64,000 nt of DNA, from positions 115,304-179,303 of the forward strand of contig DHQO01000002.1 of the NCBI GenBank assembly GCA_002408125.1. The letters run 5' to 3'. Shown one piece after another: positions 1 to 12,218 of the stretch (positions are counted from its first letter, which is position 1; the number at the start of each line of letters is the position of its first letter). A program made the translations under genes and the position numbers. A model generated the notes under the pieces. That model did not search any database. It saw nothing but the letters and a program-made list of their open reading frames with translations, and was not told the origin of the DNA. This stretch comes from Hyphomonadaceae bacterium UBA5336 (GTDB lineage: Bacteria > Pseudomonadota > Alphaproteobacteria > Caulobacterales > Hyphomonadaceae).

Positions 1-2166
1 GTGCCGCCGGGCACCGGCATCTGCCACCAGGTGAACCTGGAATATCTCGGCCAGACCGTGTGGACGCGCGAAGAAGACGGCGAGACCGTCGCCTATTTCG
101 ACACCTGCGTCGGCACCGACAGCCACACAACCATGATCAATGCGCTCGCCGTGCTCGGCTGGGGCGTCGGTGGCATCGAGGCCGAAGCGGCCATGCTCGG
201 CCAGCCGGTTTCCATGCTGATCCCGGAAGTCATCGGCTTCAAACTCGACGGAACGATGCCGGAAGGCGCCACTGCCACCGACCTGGTGCTGACCGTGGTG
301 CAGATGCTGCGCGAGAAGGGCGTGGTCGGCAAGTTCGTCGAATTCTACGGCCCCGGCCTTGCGAACCTGACCCTGGAAGACCAGGCGACCATCTCCAACA
401 TGGCGCCGGAATATGGCGCGACCTGCGGCTTCTTCCCGGTCGATGCCGAAACCATCACCTACCTGCAGGACACTGGCCGCGAGGCCGACCGCGTTGCACT
501 GGTCGAGGCCTATGCCAAAGCCCAGGGCTACTGGGCTCCGGAGATGGAAGACCCGACCTTCACCGACACGCTGGAGCTTGATCTTTCCACCGTCGTGCCC
601 TCGCTCGCCGGCCCGAAACGCCCGCAGGACCGCGTGCTGCTGACCGAGGCCGACACCAAGTTCGCCGAGGCCATGGTCAAGGACTTCAAGACCGCCGCCG
701 ATGACGCCACGGAAATCGCGGTGAAAGGCACCGACTACACTGTCACCCATGGCGATGTGTTCATCGCCGCCATCACCTCGTGCACCAACACCTCCAACCC
801 GTCCGTTCTGATCGGCGCCGGCCTGCTCGCGCGCAACGCCGCCGCCAAGGGCCTCACCCGCAAGCCATGGGTGAAGACCAGCTTCGCCCCCGGCTCGCAG
901 GTCGTGACCGACTATATCGCCAAGGCCGGCCTGCAGGACGATCTCGACGCGCTCGGCTTCAACCTGGTCGGCTATGGCTGTACCACCTGTATCGGCAATT
1001 CCGGCCCGCTGCCGATCGAGCTTGCCGACGCCATCGCCGAAGGCGACCTCGTCTCCTGTTCGGTGCTTTCGGGCAACCGCAACTTCGAAGGCCGGATTGG
1101 TCCGGACATCAAGGCGAACTATCTCGCCTCCCCGCCGCTGGTGGTGGCCTATGCCATTGCCGGCTCGCTGAAGGTGAACATCACCACCGAACCGCTCGGC
1201 CAGGACCAGGACGGCAATGATGTCTATCTGAAGGATATCTGGCCCTCGAATGCCGAGATCCAGGCGGTGATGCGCGAGGCCGTGACGCCGGAAATGTTCT
1301 CCGCGCGCTACGCCAATGTCTTCAAGGGCGACGAGCACTGGCAGGGCATCCAGGTCTCCGGTGGCCAGACCTATGACTGGCCGATTGCGTCCACCTATGT
1401 GCAGAACCCGCCCTATTTCGAGGGCATGGGTCTGGAGCCGGAGCCAGTCTCGGATGTCGAGGGCGCCCGCATCATGGGCCTCTTTGCCGACTCCATCACC
1501 ACCGACCACATTTCCCCAGCCGGCAATATCAAGGCAGACAGCCCGGCAGGCAGTTATCTGCGCGAACATCAGGTGCCGGTCCTGGAGTTCAACTCCTACG
1601 GTTCGCGCCGCGGCAACCATGAAGTGATGATGCGCGGCACCTTCGCCAATATCCGCATCAAGAACCAGATGGTTCCGGGCGTTGAGGGCGGCTACACCAT
1701 CTATGAGCCGACCGGCGAGAAGATGGACATCTATGATGCGGCCATGCGCTACAAGGCCCAGGGCGTTCCGCTGGTGGTGATGGCCGGCGAGCAGTACGGC
1801 ACAGGCTCCTCGCGCGACTGGGCGGCCAAGGGCACGATCCTGCTGGGTGTGCGCGCCGTGATCGCGGGCAGCTTCGAGCGCATCCACCGCTCCAACCTGA
1901 TTGGCATGGGCGTCCTGCCCCTGCAGTTCGAGGACGGCACCTCCTGGCAATCGCTCGGTCTGAAGGGCGATGAGACCGTGTCCATCTCCGGCATTGCCAA
2001 CATCACGCCGCGCCAGAAACTGGACGTGACGGTGACGCGCGCGAGCGGCGAAACGCTGACCGTGCCGACCACCGTGCGCATCGATACCGAGAACGAGCTC
2101 GACTACTATCGCAATGGCGGCATCCTGCACTATGTGCTGCGCAATCTGGCAAAAGAAGCCGCCTAG
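1..2166 (+). CDS. acnA: Aconitate hydratase A, 5' end missing
   Basis: Aconitase interconverts citrate and isocitrate in the TCA cycle using a [4Fe-4S] cluster. The window opens inside the gene: the first codon (GTG) reads as the V of the family's VPPGTGI block, not as a start, so roughly 170 of the usual ~890 residues lie upstream. Visible motifs are [16 protein letters not shown] from residue 39, the cluster cysteines C261 (in TSCTNTS) and C327/C330 (in [12 protein letters not shown]), and the C-terminal swivel-domain blocks [10 protein letters not shown] and [12 protein letters not shown]. The 721 visible residues are intact to a TAG stop. A GC-rich hairpin follows 10 bases later. Identity is secure; only the N-terminus is unseen. 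Confidence 0.97.
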   Translation: MPPGTGICHQVNLEYLGQTVWTREEDGETVAYFDTCVGTDSHTTMINALAVLGWGVGGIEAEAAMLGQPVSMLIPEVIGFKLDGTMPEGATATDLVLTVVQMLREKGVVGKFVEFYGPGLANLTLEDQATISNMAPEYGATCGFFPVDAETITYLQDTGREADRVALVEAYAKAQGYWAPEMEDPTFTDTLELDLSTVVPSLAGPKRPQDRVLLTEADTKFAEAMVKDFKTAADDATEIAVKGTDYTVTHGDVFIAAITSCTNTSNPSVLIGAGLLARNAAAKGLTRKPWVKTSFAPGSQVVTDYIAKAGLQDDLDALGFNLVGYGCTTCIGNSGPLPIELADAIAEGDLVSCSVLSGNRNFEGRIGPDIKANYLASPPLVVAYAIAGSLKVNITTEPLGQDQDGNDVYLKDIWPSNAEIQAVMREAVTPEMFSARYANVFKGDEHWQGIQVSGGQTYDWPIASTYVQNPPYFEGMGLEPEPVSDVEGARIMGLFADSITTDHISPAGNIKADSPAGSYLREHQVPVLEFNSYGSRRGNHEVMMRGTFANIRIKNQMVPGVEGGYTIYEPTGEKMDIYDAAMRYKAQGVPLVVMAGEQYGTGSSRDWAAKGTILLGVRAVIAGSFERIHRSNLIGMGVLPLQFEDGTSWQSLGLKGDETVSISGIANITPRQKLDVTVTRASGETLTVPTTVRIDTENELDYYRNGGILHYVLRNLAKEAA

Positions 2167-2175
2167 AGTCCTCTC

Positions 2176-2204
2176 GCCGGCTCCACTGACATTGTGGGGC
2201 CGGC
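2176..2204 (+). terminator. GC-rich hairpin after acnA
   Basis: Arms GCCGGCTCC (2176-2184) and GGGGCCGGC (2196-2204) form a 9-bp stem with one T-G pair and an 11-nt loop, ten bases after the acnA stop. No T-run follows, so it may be a factor-assisted terminator or an mRNA 3'-end stabiliser rather than a classic intrinsic terminator. Confidence 0.45.
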
Positions 2205-2260
2205 AACTGCTCACAGCCGTTTGATTTTCAAGTGTGCTGGCGCGACAGTACATCCCTGTC

Positions 2261-4322
<2,062 letters not shown>

Positions 4323-4334
4323 AACGCGCCCCAA

Positions 4335-5135
4335 ATGGACATCACCCGCCCAACCGAGCCCAAGGCCCGGTTGGGCATTGGGCCGACACTGCGCCAGGCT
4401 GGCGATCTGCTCGCCGCCTATTGGTGGCTGATCCTCATCGCCAGCCTCTGTTTCGCAACCGGCGCGAGCCTGATCGAGGGCGCGATGCGGATGGCGCACC
4501 TGCCCGATCCGTTCCCCGGCGATTACGCTTTTGAATTGTTCTGGACCCTGTTTGGCAATCTGCTCGGCCATTTTGCATTGGTTACACTTGCAAGCCTGGT
4601 TATCAGCCGAACCCTAGGGGAAGGCCTCTCACCACAAGGTGCATTGTGGTTCGCGGTTCGACTGATACCCCAGCTCACCGCTTTGTACCTACTGACCACA
4701 CTGGCTATCGTGCTCGGCACGATAGCGCTTATTGTTCCTGCGATCATCCTAACCTTGGCACTATGTGTGGCACCGGTTGTCCTGGCCGCGGAAACCGACA
4801 ACCCGATCCGCGCCTTTGTGGCGAGCATGGAGCTGACACGCAACAACCGGCTGCGAATCCTGGTCCTGACCAGTCTGCCTAGTCTGCTGATTGCCGGGAT
4901 CAGTTTTGCCGCCGATGCCATGCTCGTGAATTTCACGACGACCCAGCCCGGCTCCGGAACCGTGGACCATTTCTATCGCTATGAATGGCTGACCAATTAT
5001 GTGGTCTGGCCGGTCACGGTCCTGCTTTACGACCTGATGTCTGCGCCGCTCATGGTGGCGATTTACCTGCAGCTCAAACAGGTGAAGGCTGAGCCTATAG
5101 GGTCGGTCGAACCTGTTGGCGACACCTTCGCCTGA
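4335..5135 (+). CDS. Multi-pass membrane protein of unknown function
   Basis: A 266-residue protein with about six hydrophobic stretches: near residues 30-55 (YWWLILIASLCFATGASLIE), 60-90, 100-125, 130-155 (ALIVPAIILTLALCVAPVVL), 180-200 and 220-250. The pattern (paired helices, then an ELTRNNRLRIL-type amphipathic link) resembles uncharacterised membrane proteins related to the glycerophosphodiester phosphodiesterase membrane domain, but no catalytic motif is visible. It follows eno by 12 bases on the same strand and ends just before the convergent SulP gene. Function is not assigned. Confidence 0.65.
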   Translation: MDITRPTEPKARLGIGPTLRQAGDLLAAYWWLILIASLCFATGASLIEGAMRMAHLPDPFPGDYAFELFWTLFGNLLGHFALVTLASLVISRTLGEGLSPQGALWFAVRLIPQLTALYLLTTLAIVLGTIALIVPAIILTLALCVAPVVLAAETDNPIRAFVASMELTRNNRLRILVLTSLPSLLIAGISFAADAMLVNFTTTQPGSGTVDHFYRYEWLTNYVVWPVTVLLYDLMSAPLMVAIYLQLKQVKAEPIGSVEPVGDTFA

Positions 5136-5141
5136 TGCCAG

Positions 5142-6404
5142 CTACCGCTCCGGCGTGTCCCACTCGGCCGGGGGCACCTTGCGCCGGCGCAGGCGCAGGG
5201 CGAGGCCGAGGGAGACGCCCACACCGATCGCGATGGTGAGATCGGCCACCACGGTCAACACCAGTGTGAGGATCAGGAGGGCAAGATCGGCGCGCGGCAG
5301 GGAGAGATAGCCCCGCCATTTCTGAGGCTCGCTCATGTTCCAGGCGGTCAGCAACAGCAGCCCCGCCAGCGCTGGCATGGCGAGATAGCCCGCCAGCGGC
5401 GCGGCGAACATCATCGCGATGAGGATCGTCAGCGCATGGACAAGCCCGGCCACCGGCGTCTTGCCGCCGGCCTTGATATTGGTCGCGGTGCGCGCGATGG
5501 CGCCGGTCGCGGGCAGGCCACCGAACAGGGACGAGCCGATATTCGCCGCGCCCTGGGCCAGCACTTCGGCATTCGGGCGGTGATGCCCGCCGCTCATCCG
5601 GTCGGCGACCATGGCCGAGAGGAGCGACTCCACCCCCGCCAGGAAGGCGATCACAAAGGCCGAAGGCAACAGCTCCACAATCCGCGCCCCGGACATGGCC
5701 GGCATGGAGGGCATGGGCAGGTGATTGGGCAGCGCCCCGAAGCGCGAGGCGATCGTGTCCACCGGCAGGGCGAGCAGCACCACCGCCGCCGAGGTCAGCG
5801 CCACGGCGATGATCAGGCCCGGTATCCTCGCCGAAAGCCGCCGCAACGCGACGATCAGGACCATGGTCACAACCCCGATGGCGAGCGCCGGCAGGCTGAG
5901 CGTGTCGCGCGCGGCCCAGAGCGCGGGCAGCTTTTCCAGGAAATCGGCCGGCACATGGCCCGCTGTCAGGCCGAACAGATCCTGCAGCTGACTGGCCGCG
6001 ATGATGATGGCGATGCCAATGGTGAAGCCGTGCACCACGGCCTCGGGGATGAAGCTGATCAGGTTGCCGACCCGCAGGGCGCCCGCCACCAGGAGGATGA
6101 TCCCGGCCATGAAGGTCGCCAGCACCAGGCCGTCATAGCCATGATCGGCGATGACCCCGAACACCACCACGATGAAGGCCCCGGTCGGCCCGCCGATCTG
6201 CACCCGGCTGCCGCCGAGCAGCGAGATCAGGAAGCCGCCGACAATCGCGGTGACAATGCCTTTGGCCGGGTCCGCGCCCGAGGCGATGGCGATGGCCAGG
6301 CTGAGCGGCATGGCCACCATGGCCACGGTCACCCCGGCGAACAGGTCGGCCCAGAATTGCTGCAGGGTGTAGGTCTGCAGCGTGGTGAGAATCTTCGGTT
6401 TCAT
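5142..6404 (-). CDS. SulP-family anion transporter lacking a STAS domain
   Basis: A 420-residue SulP (SLC26-like) membrane transporter for sulfate, bicarbonate or another inorganic anion. The start at 6404 (MKPKILTTLQTYTL) is chosen because an upstream in-frame start adds 21 residues unlike the family. About ten to twelve hydrophobic segments follow, with the signatures AMVAMPLSLAIAIASGADP, GGSRVQIGGPTGAFIVVVFG and SLFGGLPATGAIARTATNIK. The protein stops right after the last membrane segments (RLRRRKVPPAEWDTPER), so the cytoplasmic STAS domain of most SulP proteins is absent. The substrate cannot be read from sequence. Divergent from ftsB. Confidence 0.88.
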   Translation of the reverse strand: MKPKILTTLQTYTLQQFWADLFAGVTVAMVAMPLSLAIAIASGADPAKGIVTAIVGGFLISLLGGSRVQIGGPTGAFIVVVFGVIADHGYDGLVLATFMAGIILLVAGALRVGNLISFIPEAVVHGFTIGIAIIIAASQLQDLFGLTAGHVPADFLEKLPALWAARDTLSLPALAIGVVTMVLIVALRRLSARIPGLIIAVALTSAAVVLLALPVDTIASRFGALPNHLPMPSMPAMSGARIVELLPSAFVIAFLAGVESLLSAMVADRMSGGHHRPNAEVLAQGAANIGSSLFGGLPATGAIARTATNIKAGGKTPVAGLVHALTILIAMMFAAPLAGYLAMPALAGLLLLTAWNMSEPQKWRGYLSLPRADLALLILTLVLTVVADLTIAIGVGVSLGLALRLRRRKVPPAEWDTPER

Positions 6405-6549
6405 TGGCAGTGCGGCTCCGGCCCAAATGCAGGCTGGCGCTACATCTCCGCCTCGCCGGGCCAGCATGCAAGAGGGCTAATGCGCTCAGGTCGCTGCGCC
6501 TCATAACGTAAACAGCGTGTTAACCGCTCGCGGCGCAAATTGGCGCGCC

Positions 6550-6849
6550 ATGTCCAACAAGCTTGCCGCCTTCGGCCTGTCGGCCCTCATGCTCTACTTC
6601 GCCTTCCACGCCTTTGCGGGGGAGACGGGGCTGGGCACCTGGAGCGACATGCAGCGCGACCTGGCGGAAAAGCAGGCCGAACTCGATGCGCTGGAAACCG
6701 AGATCGCCTTGCTGGAGCGTGATATCCAGCGCCTGACGCCCGGCACGGTGGACCCGGACTTCATCGAGGCCCTGGCGCGCGAAAAACTCGCCTATGTGTA
6801 CCCTAACGAACTGATTTTGCTGGCTGACGACAGAGAGGCTATGCAGTAA
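6550..6849 (+). CDS. ftsB: Septum formation initiator (FtsB/DivIC family)
   Basis: A small bitopic division protein that links FtsL and FtsQ in the divisome. The start at ATG 6550 gives 99 residues; an earlier GTG (6517) would add an unlikely polar extension. One N-terminal membrane segment (about residues 4-20) is followed by a coiled coil (LAEKQAELDALETEIALLER) and the DPDFIEALAREKLAYVYPNE block typical of the family. Its position directly before pdhA recurs in alphaproteobacterial genomes. Seventy bases separate it from pdhA. Confidence 0.88.
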   Translation: MSNKLAAFGLSALMLYFAFHAFAGETGLGTWSDMQRDLAEKQAELDALETEIALLERDIQRLTPGTVDPDFIEALAREKLAYVYPNELILLADDREAMQ

Positions 6850-6919
6850 CGCATAGCCTGAGCACTGGACCTTACGTCACCTCTGTTCCAAGTTAGGCAA
6901 AAACAGGGTTGGAACATCA

Positions 6920-7933
6920 ATGCCAAAGGCGACGAAAATCACCAAGGGGCCGCTCAAGGGCGCCACCCAGGACGATATCCACGAATTTTACCGCATGATG
7001 CTGCTGATCCGGCGCTTTGAAGAGCGCGCGGGGCAGCTTTACGGCATGGGCCATATTGCCGGCTTCTGTCACCTTTATATCGGCCAGGAGGCCGTGGTGA
7101 CGGGCATGCAGGCGGCCATCACCGATGGCGACCAGGTCATCACCGGCTATCGCGACCATGGCCACATGCTTGCCTGCGGCATGGACCCGAAAGGCGTCAT
7201 GGCCGAGCTGACGGGCCGCGAGGGCGGCTATTCCCGCGGCAAGGGCGGCTCGATGCACATGTTCTCCAAGGAAAAGAATTTCTATGGCGGGCACGGCATT
7301 GTCGGCGCCCAGGTGCCGATCGGCACCGGTCTTGCCATGTCGAACAGGTACAAGGGTTCAGACCGCGTCTGCCTGACCTATTTCGGCGACGGCGCCACCA
7401 ATCAGGGCCAGGTCTACGAGGCCTTCAACATGGCCTCGCTGTGGAAGCTGCCTGTCGTCTATGTCATCGAGAACAACATGTACGCCATGGGCACCAGCGT
7501 TGAGCGCGCCTCGGCGGAAACCGAGCTCTACAAGCGCGGCATCAGCTTCGAGATCGAGGGCGAGGAAGTCGACGGCATGGATGTCATGGCCGTGAAGAAG
7601 GCTGGCGAGAAGGCCGTCAAGCATGCCCGCTCCGGCAAGGGGCCCTACATTCTCGAAATGAAGACCTACCGCTATCGCGGCCACTCCATGTCCGACCCGG
7701 CCAAATATCGCAAGCGCGAGGAAGTCGACGATATCCGCTCCCACCGCGACCCGATCGAGGGCCTGAAGCACCAGATGATCGACGCCGAGATCGCCACCGA
7801 GGACGAGCTGAAAGCCCTCGACAAGGAGATCAAGGCCATTGTGAAGGATGCGGCCGATTTCGCATTGGAAAGCCCCGAGCCCGATCCGGCCGAGCTGTGG
7901 ACCGACGTTCTGCGCGAGGCGGAGGCTGTGTGA
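6920..7933 (+). CDS. pdhA: Pyruvate dehydrogenase E1 alpha subunit
   Basis: Thiamine-diphosphate-dependent decarboxylase subunit of the pyruvate dehydrogenase complex. The 337 residues show the N-terminal block LIRRFEERAGQLYGMG, the substrate/ThDP region GGHGIVGAQVPIGTGLA, the ThDP motif GDGATNQGQVYEAFNMA ... IENN, and the phosphorylation-loop homologue YRYRGHSMSDPAKYR. It is the first gene of a compact operon running to lpdA. Its TGA overlaps the next ATG (TGATG), implying coupled translation with the VOC protein. Confidence 0.97.
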   Translation: MPKATKITKGPLKGATQDDIHEFYRMMLLIRRFEERAGQLYGMGHIAGFCHLYIGQEAVVTGMQAAITDGDQVITGYRDHGHMLACGMDPKGVMAELTGREGGYSRGKGGSMHMFSKEKNFYGGHGIVGAQVPIGTGLAMSNRYKGSDRVCLTYFGDGATNQGQVYEAFNMASLWKLPVVYVIENNMYAMGTSVERASAETELYKRGISFEIEGEEVDGMDVMAVKKAGEKAVKHARSGKGPYILEMKTYRYRGHSMSDPAKYRKREEVDDIRSHRDPIEGLKHQMIDAEIATEDELKALDKEIKAIVKDAADFALESPEPDPAELWTDVLREAEAV

Positions 7934-8319
7934 TGGCGGCGGTGACGAGCTTCGAGATCCACGCCGCCGCCCCCGCCCAAAGCATCGCCTTCTACACCGC
8001 CACGCTCGATTGGACATTCGTTGAGCACAAGTTCGGCGAGGTGAGCTATTGGGACATCGAGACCGGCAGCGAGAAGGGCGCCACGGGGCGCCTGATCAAT
8101 CGCATGGGGCCAGGCCCCGGTGCTGGCGCGGTGGTGATGGGCGCGGTAATTACGGTTGAAGTCGATGATATCGACAGCACCTTGAAGAAAGGCCTGGCGG
8201 CTGGCGCGACCGAAGCCATGGCGAAATTCGCGCTGCCAGGCGCAGGCTGGATGGCATATCTGCTTGATCCGGATCACAATGTTTTCGGCGTTTTCCAGCC
8301 GGATGGAGAGGCAAACTAA
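7933..8319 (+). CDS. VOC-superfamily (glyoxalase/bleomycin-resistance-like) protein
   Basis: A 128-residue single-domain vicinal oxygen chelate protein: [21 protein letters not shown] at the N-terminus and [15 protein letters not shown] near the C-terminus are the usual beta-alpha-beta-beta-beta halves. The ATG overlaps the pdhA stop by one base, and its TAA overlaps the pdhB ATG by one base, so it is embedded in the PDH operon. Substrate is unknown. Its place between E1 alpha and E1 beta suggests a metabolite- or damage-control role near pyruvate, which is inference only. Confidence 0.8.
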   Translation: MAAVTSFEIHAAAPAQSIAFYTATLDWTFVEHKFGEVSYWDIETGSEKGATGRLINRMGPGPGAGAVVMGAVITVEVDDIDSTLKKGLAAGATEAMAKFALPGAGWMAYLLDPDHNVFGVFQPDGEAN

Positions 8320-9704
8320 TGTCAGTTGATATTCTCATGCCGGCCCTGTCGCCCACCATGGAGGAGGGCACGCTCTCGAAATGGCTGAAGAAAGAGGGCG
8401 ACAGGATCGAGAGCGGCGATGTCATAGCCGAGATCGAGACCGACAAGGCGACCATGGAAGTGGAAGCCGTGGATGAAGGCACGCTCGCCAGGATCCTCAT
8501 TCCCGAAGGCACCGAGGGGGTGAAGGTCAATGCCGTCATCGCCCTGCTCGCCGAGGAGGGCGAGGACACATCCGATGTTTCGGCCTGTGAGCCGGCCGCC
8601 AATGGTAGCGCTATCGAGGCCGAAGCCCCCTCCCCGCCGCCCGCGCCGGAGCCTGCGCCCGCCACCATGGGCCACAACTCGGCCAATCTGATCGACCCGG
8701 ACCTGCCCGAAGGCACCAGCTTCACCGACACCGCCATTCGCGACGCCCTGCGCGATGCCATGGCCGAGGAGATGCGCCGCGACGACAAGGTGCTGATCTT
8801 GGGCGAGGAAGTTGCCGAGTATCAGGGCGCCTACAAGGTGACGCGGGAACTGCTTCAGGAATTCGGCGCCGAACGCGTTATCGACACCCCGATCACCGAG
8901 CACGGCTTTGCCGGGGTCGGCGTCGGTCTCGCCTTTGGTGGCCTGAAGCCGATTGTCGAGTTCATGACCTTCAACTTCGCCATGCAGGCCATCGACCAGA
9001 TCATCAACTCGGCTGCCAAGACGCTCTACATGTCCGGCGGCCAGATGGGCTGTCCCATCGTGTTCCGCGGTCCCAACGGCGCGGCCGCGCGCGTCGGCGC
9101 CCAGCACAGCCAGGATTATGCCCCCTGGTATGGTCATGTGCCCGGCCTGAAAGTGATCGCGCCCTATGACGCCGCCGATGCCAAGGGCTTGCTCAAGGCC
9201 GCCATCCGCGACCCCAACCCGGTCGTCTTCCTTGAGCATGAGCTGCTCTATGGCGAGAGCCATCCGGTGCCGGACCTTGACGACTATGTCCTGCCCATCG
9301 GCAAGGCGAAGATCCGCCGCGAGGGCCGCCATGTCACGCTGACGGCGCATTCCAGAATGGTCGGCTTTGCGTTGAAGGCGGCGGAAATCCTTGCCGGGGA
9401 CGGGATCGAAGCCGAGGTCATCGACCTGCGAACCATCCGCCCGCTCGACACCCAGACCATTGTCGAGAGTGTGAAGAAGACCAACCGCATCGTCACCTGC
9501 GAGGAAGCCTGGCGCTTCATGGGCGTCGGCGCGGAAATCTGCGCCACGGTGGTCAATGAGGCGTTCGATTATCTGGATGCCCCGCCGACCCGCGTCACCC
9601 AGAAGGATGTCCCCCTGCCCTATGCCGGCAATCTGGAAGCGCTGTCTTTGCCGGGCACGGAAGACATCGTCGCCGCCGCCCGCACTGTTTGTGAGGGGAT
9701 GTGA
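8319..9704 (+). CDS. pdhB: Pyruvate dehydrogenase E1 beta subunit with N-terminal lipoyl domain
   Basis: Partner of PdhA. The 461 residues contain an N-terminal lipoyl domain (residues 1-78, lipoylation site K43 in [17 protein letters not shown]), an Ala/Pro-rich linker to about residue 115, then a transketolase-type E1 beta domain ([40 protein letters not shown]) and C-terminal domain. A lipoylated E1 beta is known from alphaproteobacteria such as Zymomonas and Sinorhizobium. The lipoyl domain is nearly identical to that of PdhC in this operon. Its stop overlaps the next start. Confidence 0.96.
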   Translation: MSVDILMPALSPTMEEGTLSKWLKKEGDRIESGDVIAEIETDKATMEVEAVDEGTLARILIPEGTEGVKVNAVIALLAEEGEDTSDVSACEPAANGSAIEAEAPSPPPAPEPAPATMGHNSANLIDPDLPEGTSFTDTAIRDALRDAMAEEMRRDDKVLILGEEVAEYQGAYKVTRELLQEFGAERVIDTPITEHGFAGVGVGLAFGGLKPIVEFMTFNFAMQAIDQIINSAAKTLYMSGGQMGCPIVFRGPNGAAARVGAQHSQDYAPWYGHVPGLKVIAPYDAADAKGLLKAAIRDPNPVVFLEHELLYGESHPVPDLDDYVLPIGKAKIRREGRHVTLTAHSRMVGFALKAAEILAGDGIEAEVIDLRTIRPLDTQTIVESVKKTNRIVTCEEAWRFMGVGAEICATVVNEAFDYLDAPPTRVTQKDVPLPYAGNLEALSLPGTEDIVAAARTVCEGM

Positions 9705-10096
9705 CTGTTGTGCTGCGCTTCCTCATCATAGGTGTTGCCTGGCTGATCAGCATACTGGCGACGTGGTTCCTCAGCGCACTGATCCATTCAGACACTGTCG
9801 GATGGAACTATGTCGAGGATAGTTTTCATCAGCTTTCAAATGAGCGGAGCGCCATGCGGGAATACGCACTTGAGAGGCTTTTCCATTCCACTGATCGAGA
9901 GACACTTGTTTTCCTCGCAGATCAAAGATCCGTGGACATGTTTGTGAAGTATGGCGACTGGCAGAATTCAACCATCGGACTGGTTCGTTTCAACGATAAA
10001 GGTGAGTTGGTGGATCAGTGCTTTTCGGATCTGGATGATGACATGACGTGCGCTGACGAGGTGCTTTTAAACGAACCGGCAAAGGTGGATCCATAA
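9701..10096 (+). CDS. Small single-pass membrane protein inside the PDH operon
   Basis: A 131-residue unrecognised protein starting at GTG 9701 (overlapping the pdhB stop) or GTG 9710. The N-terminus is one membrane segment ([20 protein letters not shown]); the rest is a polar, probably periplasmic domain with [20 protein letters not shown] and a cysteine pair near the C-terminus ([12 protein letters not shown]). Its TAA overlaps the pdhC ATG. Base composition is visibly less GC-rich than pdhB and pdhC. No function can be assigned. Confidence 0.7.
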   Translation: MTVVLRFLIIGVAWLISILATWFLSALIHSDTVGWNYVEDSFHQLSNERSAMREYALERLFHSTDRETLVFLADQRSVDMFVKYGDWQNSTIGLVRFNDKGELVDQCFSDLDDDMTCADEVLLNEPAKVDP

Positions 10097-11457
10097 TGCC
10101 CATCAACATCACCATGCCCGCTTTGTCGCCGACCATGGAGGAAGGCACACTGTCGAAATGGCTGAAGAAGCCGGGCGACACGATTGAGAGCGGCGATGTC
10201 ATCGCCGAGATCGAGACCGACAAGGCCACGATGGAAGTCGAGGCCGTCGACGAGGGCACGCTCGCAAAGATCCTGGTCGAGGAAGGCACCGAGGGCGTTA
10301 AGGTCAACGCCGTCATCGCCGTGCTGGCCGAAGAGGGTGAAGACGCAGACAGTGTCGAGGCGCCCGCCTCCAATGGCGGTGCGAAGGAAGAGCCCAAGGC
10401 CGAAGCCGCGCCCGAGCCTCAGAAGTCAGAGCCGGCAAAGCCCGAGCTCGCCACCCAGCCGAGCCAGCTCGCCTCCGCCGATGTGCTCGGCAAGGGCGAC
10501 AGCCGCATCAAGGCTTCCCCGCTCGCGCGCCGCATCGCCGCCCAGAAGGGGCTCGACCTCGCCGCGCTCGCCGGCAAGGGCTCCGGTCCCCATGGCCGCA
10601 TCGTGAAGAAGGATGTCGAGGCCGCCGAAGCCGGCACCTCCGCGCCCGCTGCCACACCCACCGCCGAAGCCCCTGCCCCGGCCACCCAGCAGAGCCGCGA
10701 AGTGGCTGTGCGCCAGGAGGGCAATCTCATCCTGCCGGCAACTCTCGACCAGCGCGTCTACGACCCGGAAAGCTACGATCTCGTCCCGCTGGATGGCATG
10801 CGCCGCACCGTGGCGCGCCGCCTGACCGAGAGCTTCATGCAGGTGCCGCACTTCCCGCTGGAGATGGACCTGCAGCTCGATGAACTCCTGTCCTTCCGCA
10901 AGAAGATCAATGACAATGCGCCCGAGGGCGTGAAGGTCTCGGTCAACGACATGCTGATCAAGGCCTGCGCCCTCGCCCTGATGGACGCGCCGGAGACCAA
11001 TGCGAGCTATACCGACGAGGGCATCGCCTATCATCACCATGCCCATATCTCGGTCGCCGTGGCCGTGGATGGCGGGCTGATCACGCCGGTCATCTTCCAT
11101 GCGGAACAAAAGGGCCTGTCGACCATTGCCGCGGAGATGAAGGACCTCGCGACGCGTGCAAGGGAACGCAAACTGAAACCGCAGGAATATATGGGCGGCA
11201 CCTTCTCGATCTCCAATCTCGGCATGTTCGGCATCAAGTCCTTCGGCTCGATCCTGAACCCGCCGGAAGGCATGATCCTCTCGGTCGGCGCGGGCGAGAA
11301 GAGGCCTGTGGTCGGCGCGGATGGCGAGCTGACGGTCGGCACGGTGATGAGCGTGACGCTGACCTGCGACCACCGCGTCATCGGCGGCGCGGAAGGCGCG
11401 CAGTTCCTCTCCGCGTTCAGGCGATACGTGCAGACGCCCGAGGCGATGTTGCTGTGA
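10096..11457 (+). CDS. pdhC: Pyruvate dehydrogenase E2, dihydrolipoamide acetyltransferase
   Basis: Core of the PDH complex; transfers acetyl from lipoamide to CoA. The 453 residues run: lipoyl domain (1-78, K43), acidic Pro/Ala linker, peripheral-subunit-binding domain (about 135-177, [15 protein letters not shown] ... [14 protein letters not shown]), second linker, and catalytic domain from about residue 225 ([19 protein letters not shown]). The active-site block reads [12 protein letters not shown]: catalytic H426 is present, but the Asp of the usual HxxxDG motif is G430. Part of the pdhA-lpdA operon, with GTGA overlap to the next gene. Confidence 0.96.
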   Translation: MPINITMPALSPTMEEGTLSKWLKKPGDTIESGDVIAEIETDKATMEVEAVDEGTLAKILVEEGTEGVKVNAVIAVLAEEGEDADSVEAPASNGGAKEEPKAEAAPEPQKSEPAKPELATQPSQLASADVLGKGDSRIKASPLARRIAAQKGLDLAALAGKGSGPHGRIVKKDVEAAEAGTSAPAATPTAEAPAPATQQSREVAVRQEGNLILPATLDQRVYDPESYDLVPLDGMRRTVARRLTESFMQVPHFPLEMDLQLDELLSFRKKINDNAPEGVKVSVNDMLIKACALALMDAPETNASYTDEGIAYHHHAHISVAVAVDGGLITPVIFHAEQKGLSTIAAEMKDLATRARERKLKPQEYMGGTFSISNLGMFGIKSFGSILNPPEGMILSVGAGEKRPVVGADGELTVGTVMSVTLTCDHRVIGGAEGAQFLSAFRRYVQTPEAMLL

Positions 11458-12218
11458 GCCAATCGACGCCCCAGTCCCGCTGGGCCACCGGGTTCCTGGT
11501 TGCGCTCGGGCCAGGCGTGTGGCTGGCGATCGGGGTGCTCCTGCTCTGGGAGACCGTCTCGATGATCTCCGGCAACGGTGACGGGCCGGTCTTCACCCTT
11601 TGCCAGGCGCAGGTCTATCTCAATCCGCTGCGCCACGGGCCGTTCATCATGGCCTATCTCTATCTCCTGCCCTGGGCAGTGGTGTTCGTGCTCACCTCAG
11701 TCGTGCTGCTCCTCTTCAAGCGCACCTCTATACGCACTGTGCTGATGGTGCTCATGGCCTCCGTGCTCGCTTGGGGGCTGCCGCTGCTGATCGGCCTGAC
11801 GCCGCTCGCTGGAACTTATGACCGCGCCCTGGTGCGCTGCGTGGATGATCAGCGCGAGGAAGCTGCCGACCTGTCAGCCATCGTGACGGAAATGCTTCAG
11901 GAGCCCGAGCCGGCTCCGGCGCCCTCACGCGCGCCGGACCAGCCGACCTGGGAGGAGCTTGAGCCCTGGGTGCGCGCCTGGGCTTACAAATCCGAGCTGA
12001 ACAAGTTCTGCGGCGGCGAGGAACCGGAAGAAAACGGCATCGTCTTCGCGCCCGATGAATGGGCCGACGAAATCGCCGCGGTGAACGCCGAGGTCGCCGC
12101 CGAGTTCGAGGACGCCGAAGCCGAATATGTCTGCACCCCAGAAATGTTTGAAGAAACCGACCAGCGCGTCGAGGAAGCCGCCATGGCCCTCGGCCGCGCG
12201 CAGGCGGATGGACAGTGA
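11454..12218 (+). CDS. Membrane protein of unknown function in the PDH operon
   Basis: A 254-residue protein starting at GTG 11454, overlapping the pdhC stop. Three hydrophobic segments fill the first half (about residues 13-38, 61-86 and 92-116). They are followed by an acidic, Glu/Pro-rich C-terminal half with [20 protein letters not shown] and isolated cysteines. Nothing in it points to catalysis. It is translationally coupled on both sides, so it is expressed with the PDH complex whatever its role. Confidence 0.6.
   Translation: MSQSTPQSRWATGFLVALGPGVWLAIGVLLLWETVSMISGNGDGPVFTLCQAQVYLNPLRHGPFIMAYLYLLPWAVVFVLTSVVLLLFKRTSIRTVLMVLMASVLAWGLPLLIGLTPLAGTYDRALVRCVDDQREEAADLSAIVTEMLQEPEPAPAPSRAPDQPTWEELEPWVRAWAYKSELNKFCGGEEPEENGIVFAPDEWADEIAAVNAEVAAEFEDAEAEYVCTPEMFEETDQRVEEAAMALGRAQADGQ

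Noticed and set aside
5436..6506. Long open frame opposite the SulP gene
   Set aside because: Arg/Gly/His-rich composition typical of antisense frames in high-GC genes; the minus-strand SulP motifs are unmistakable.
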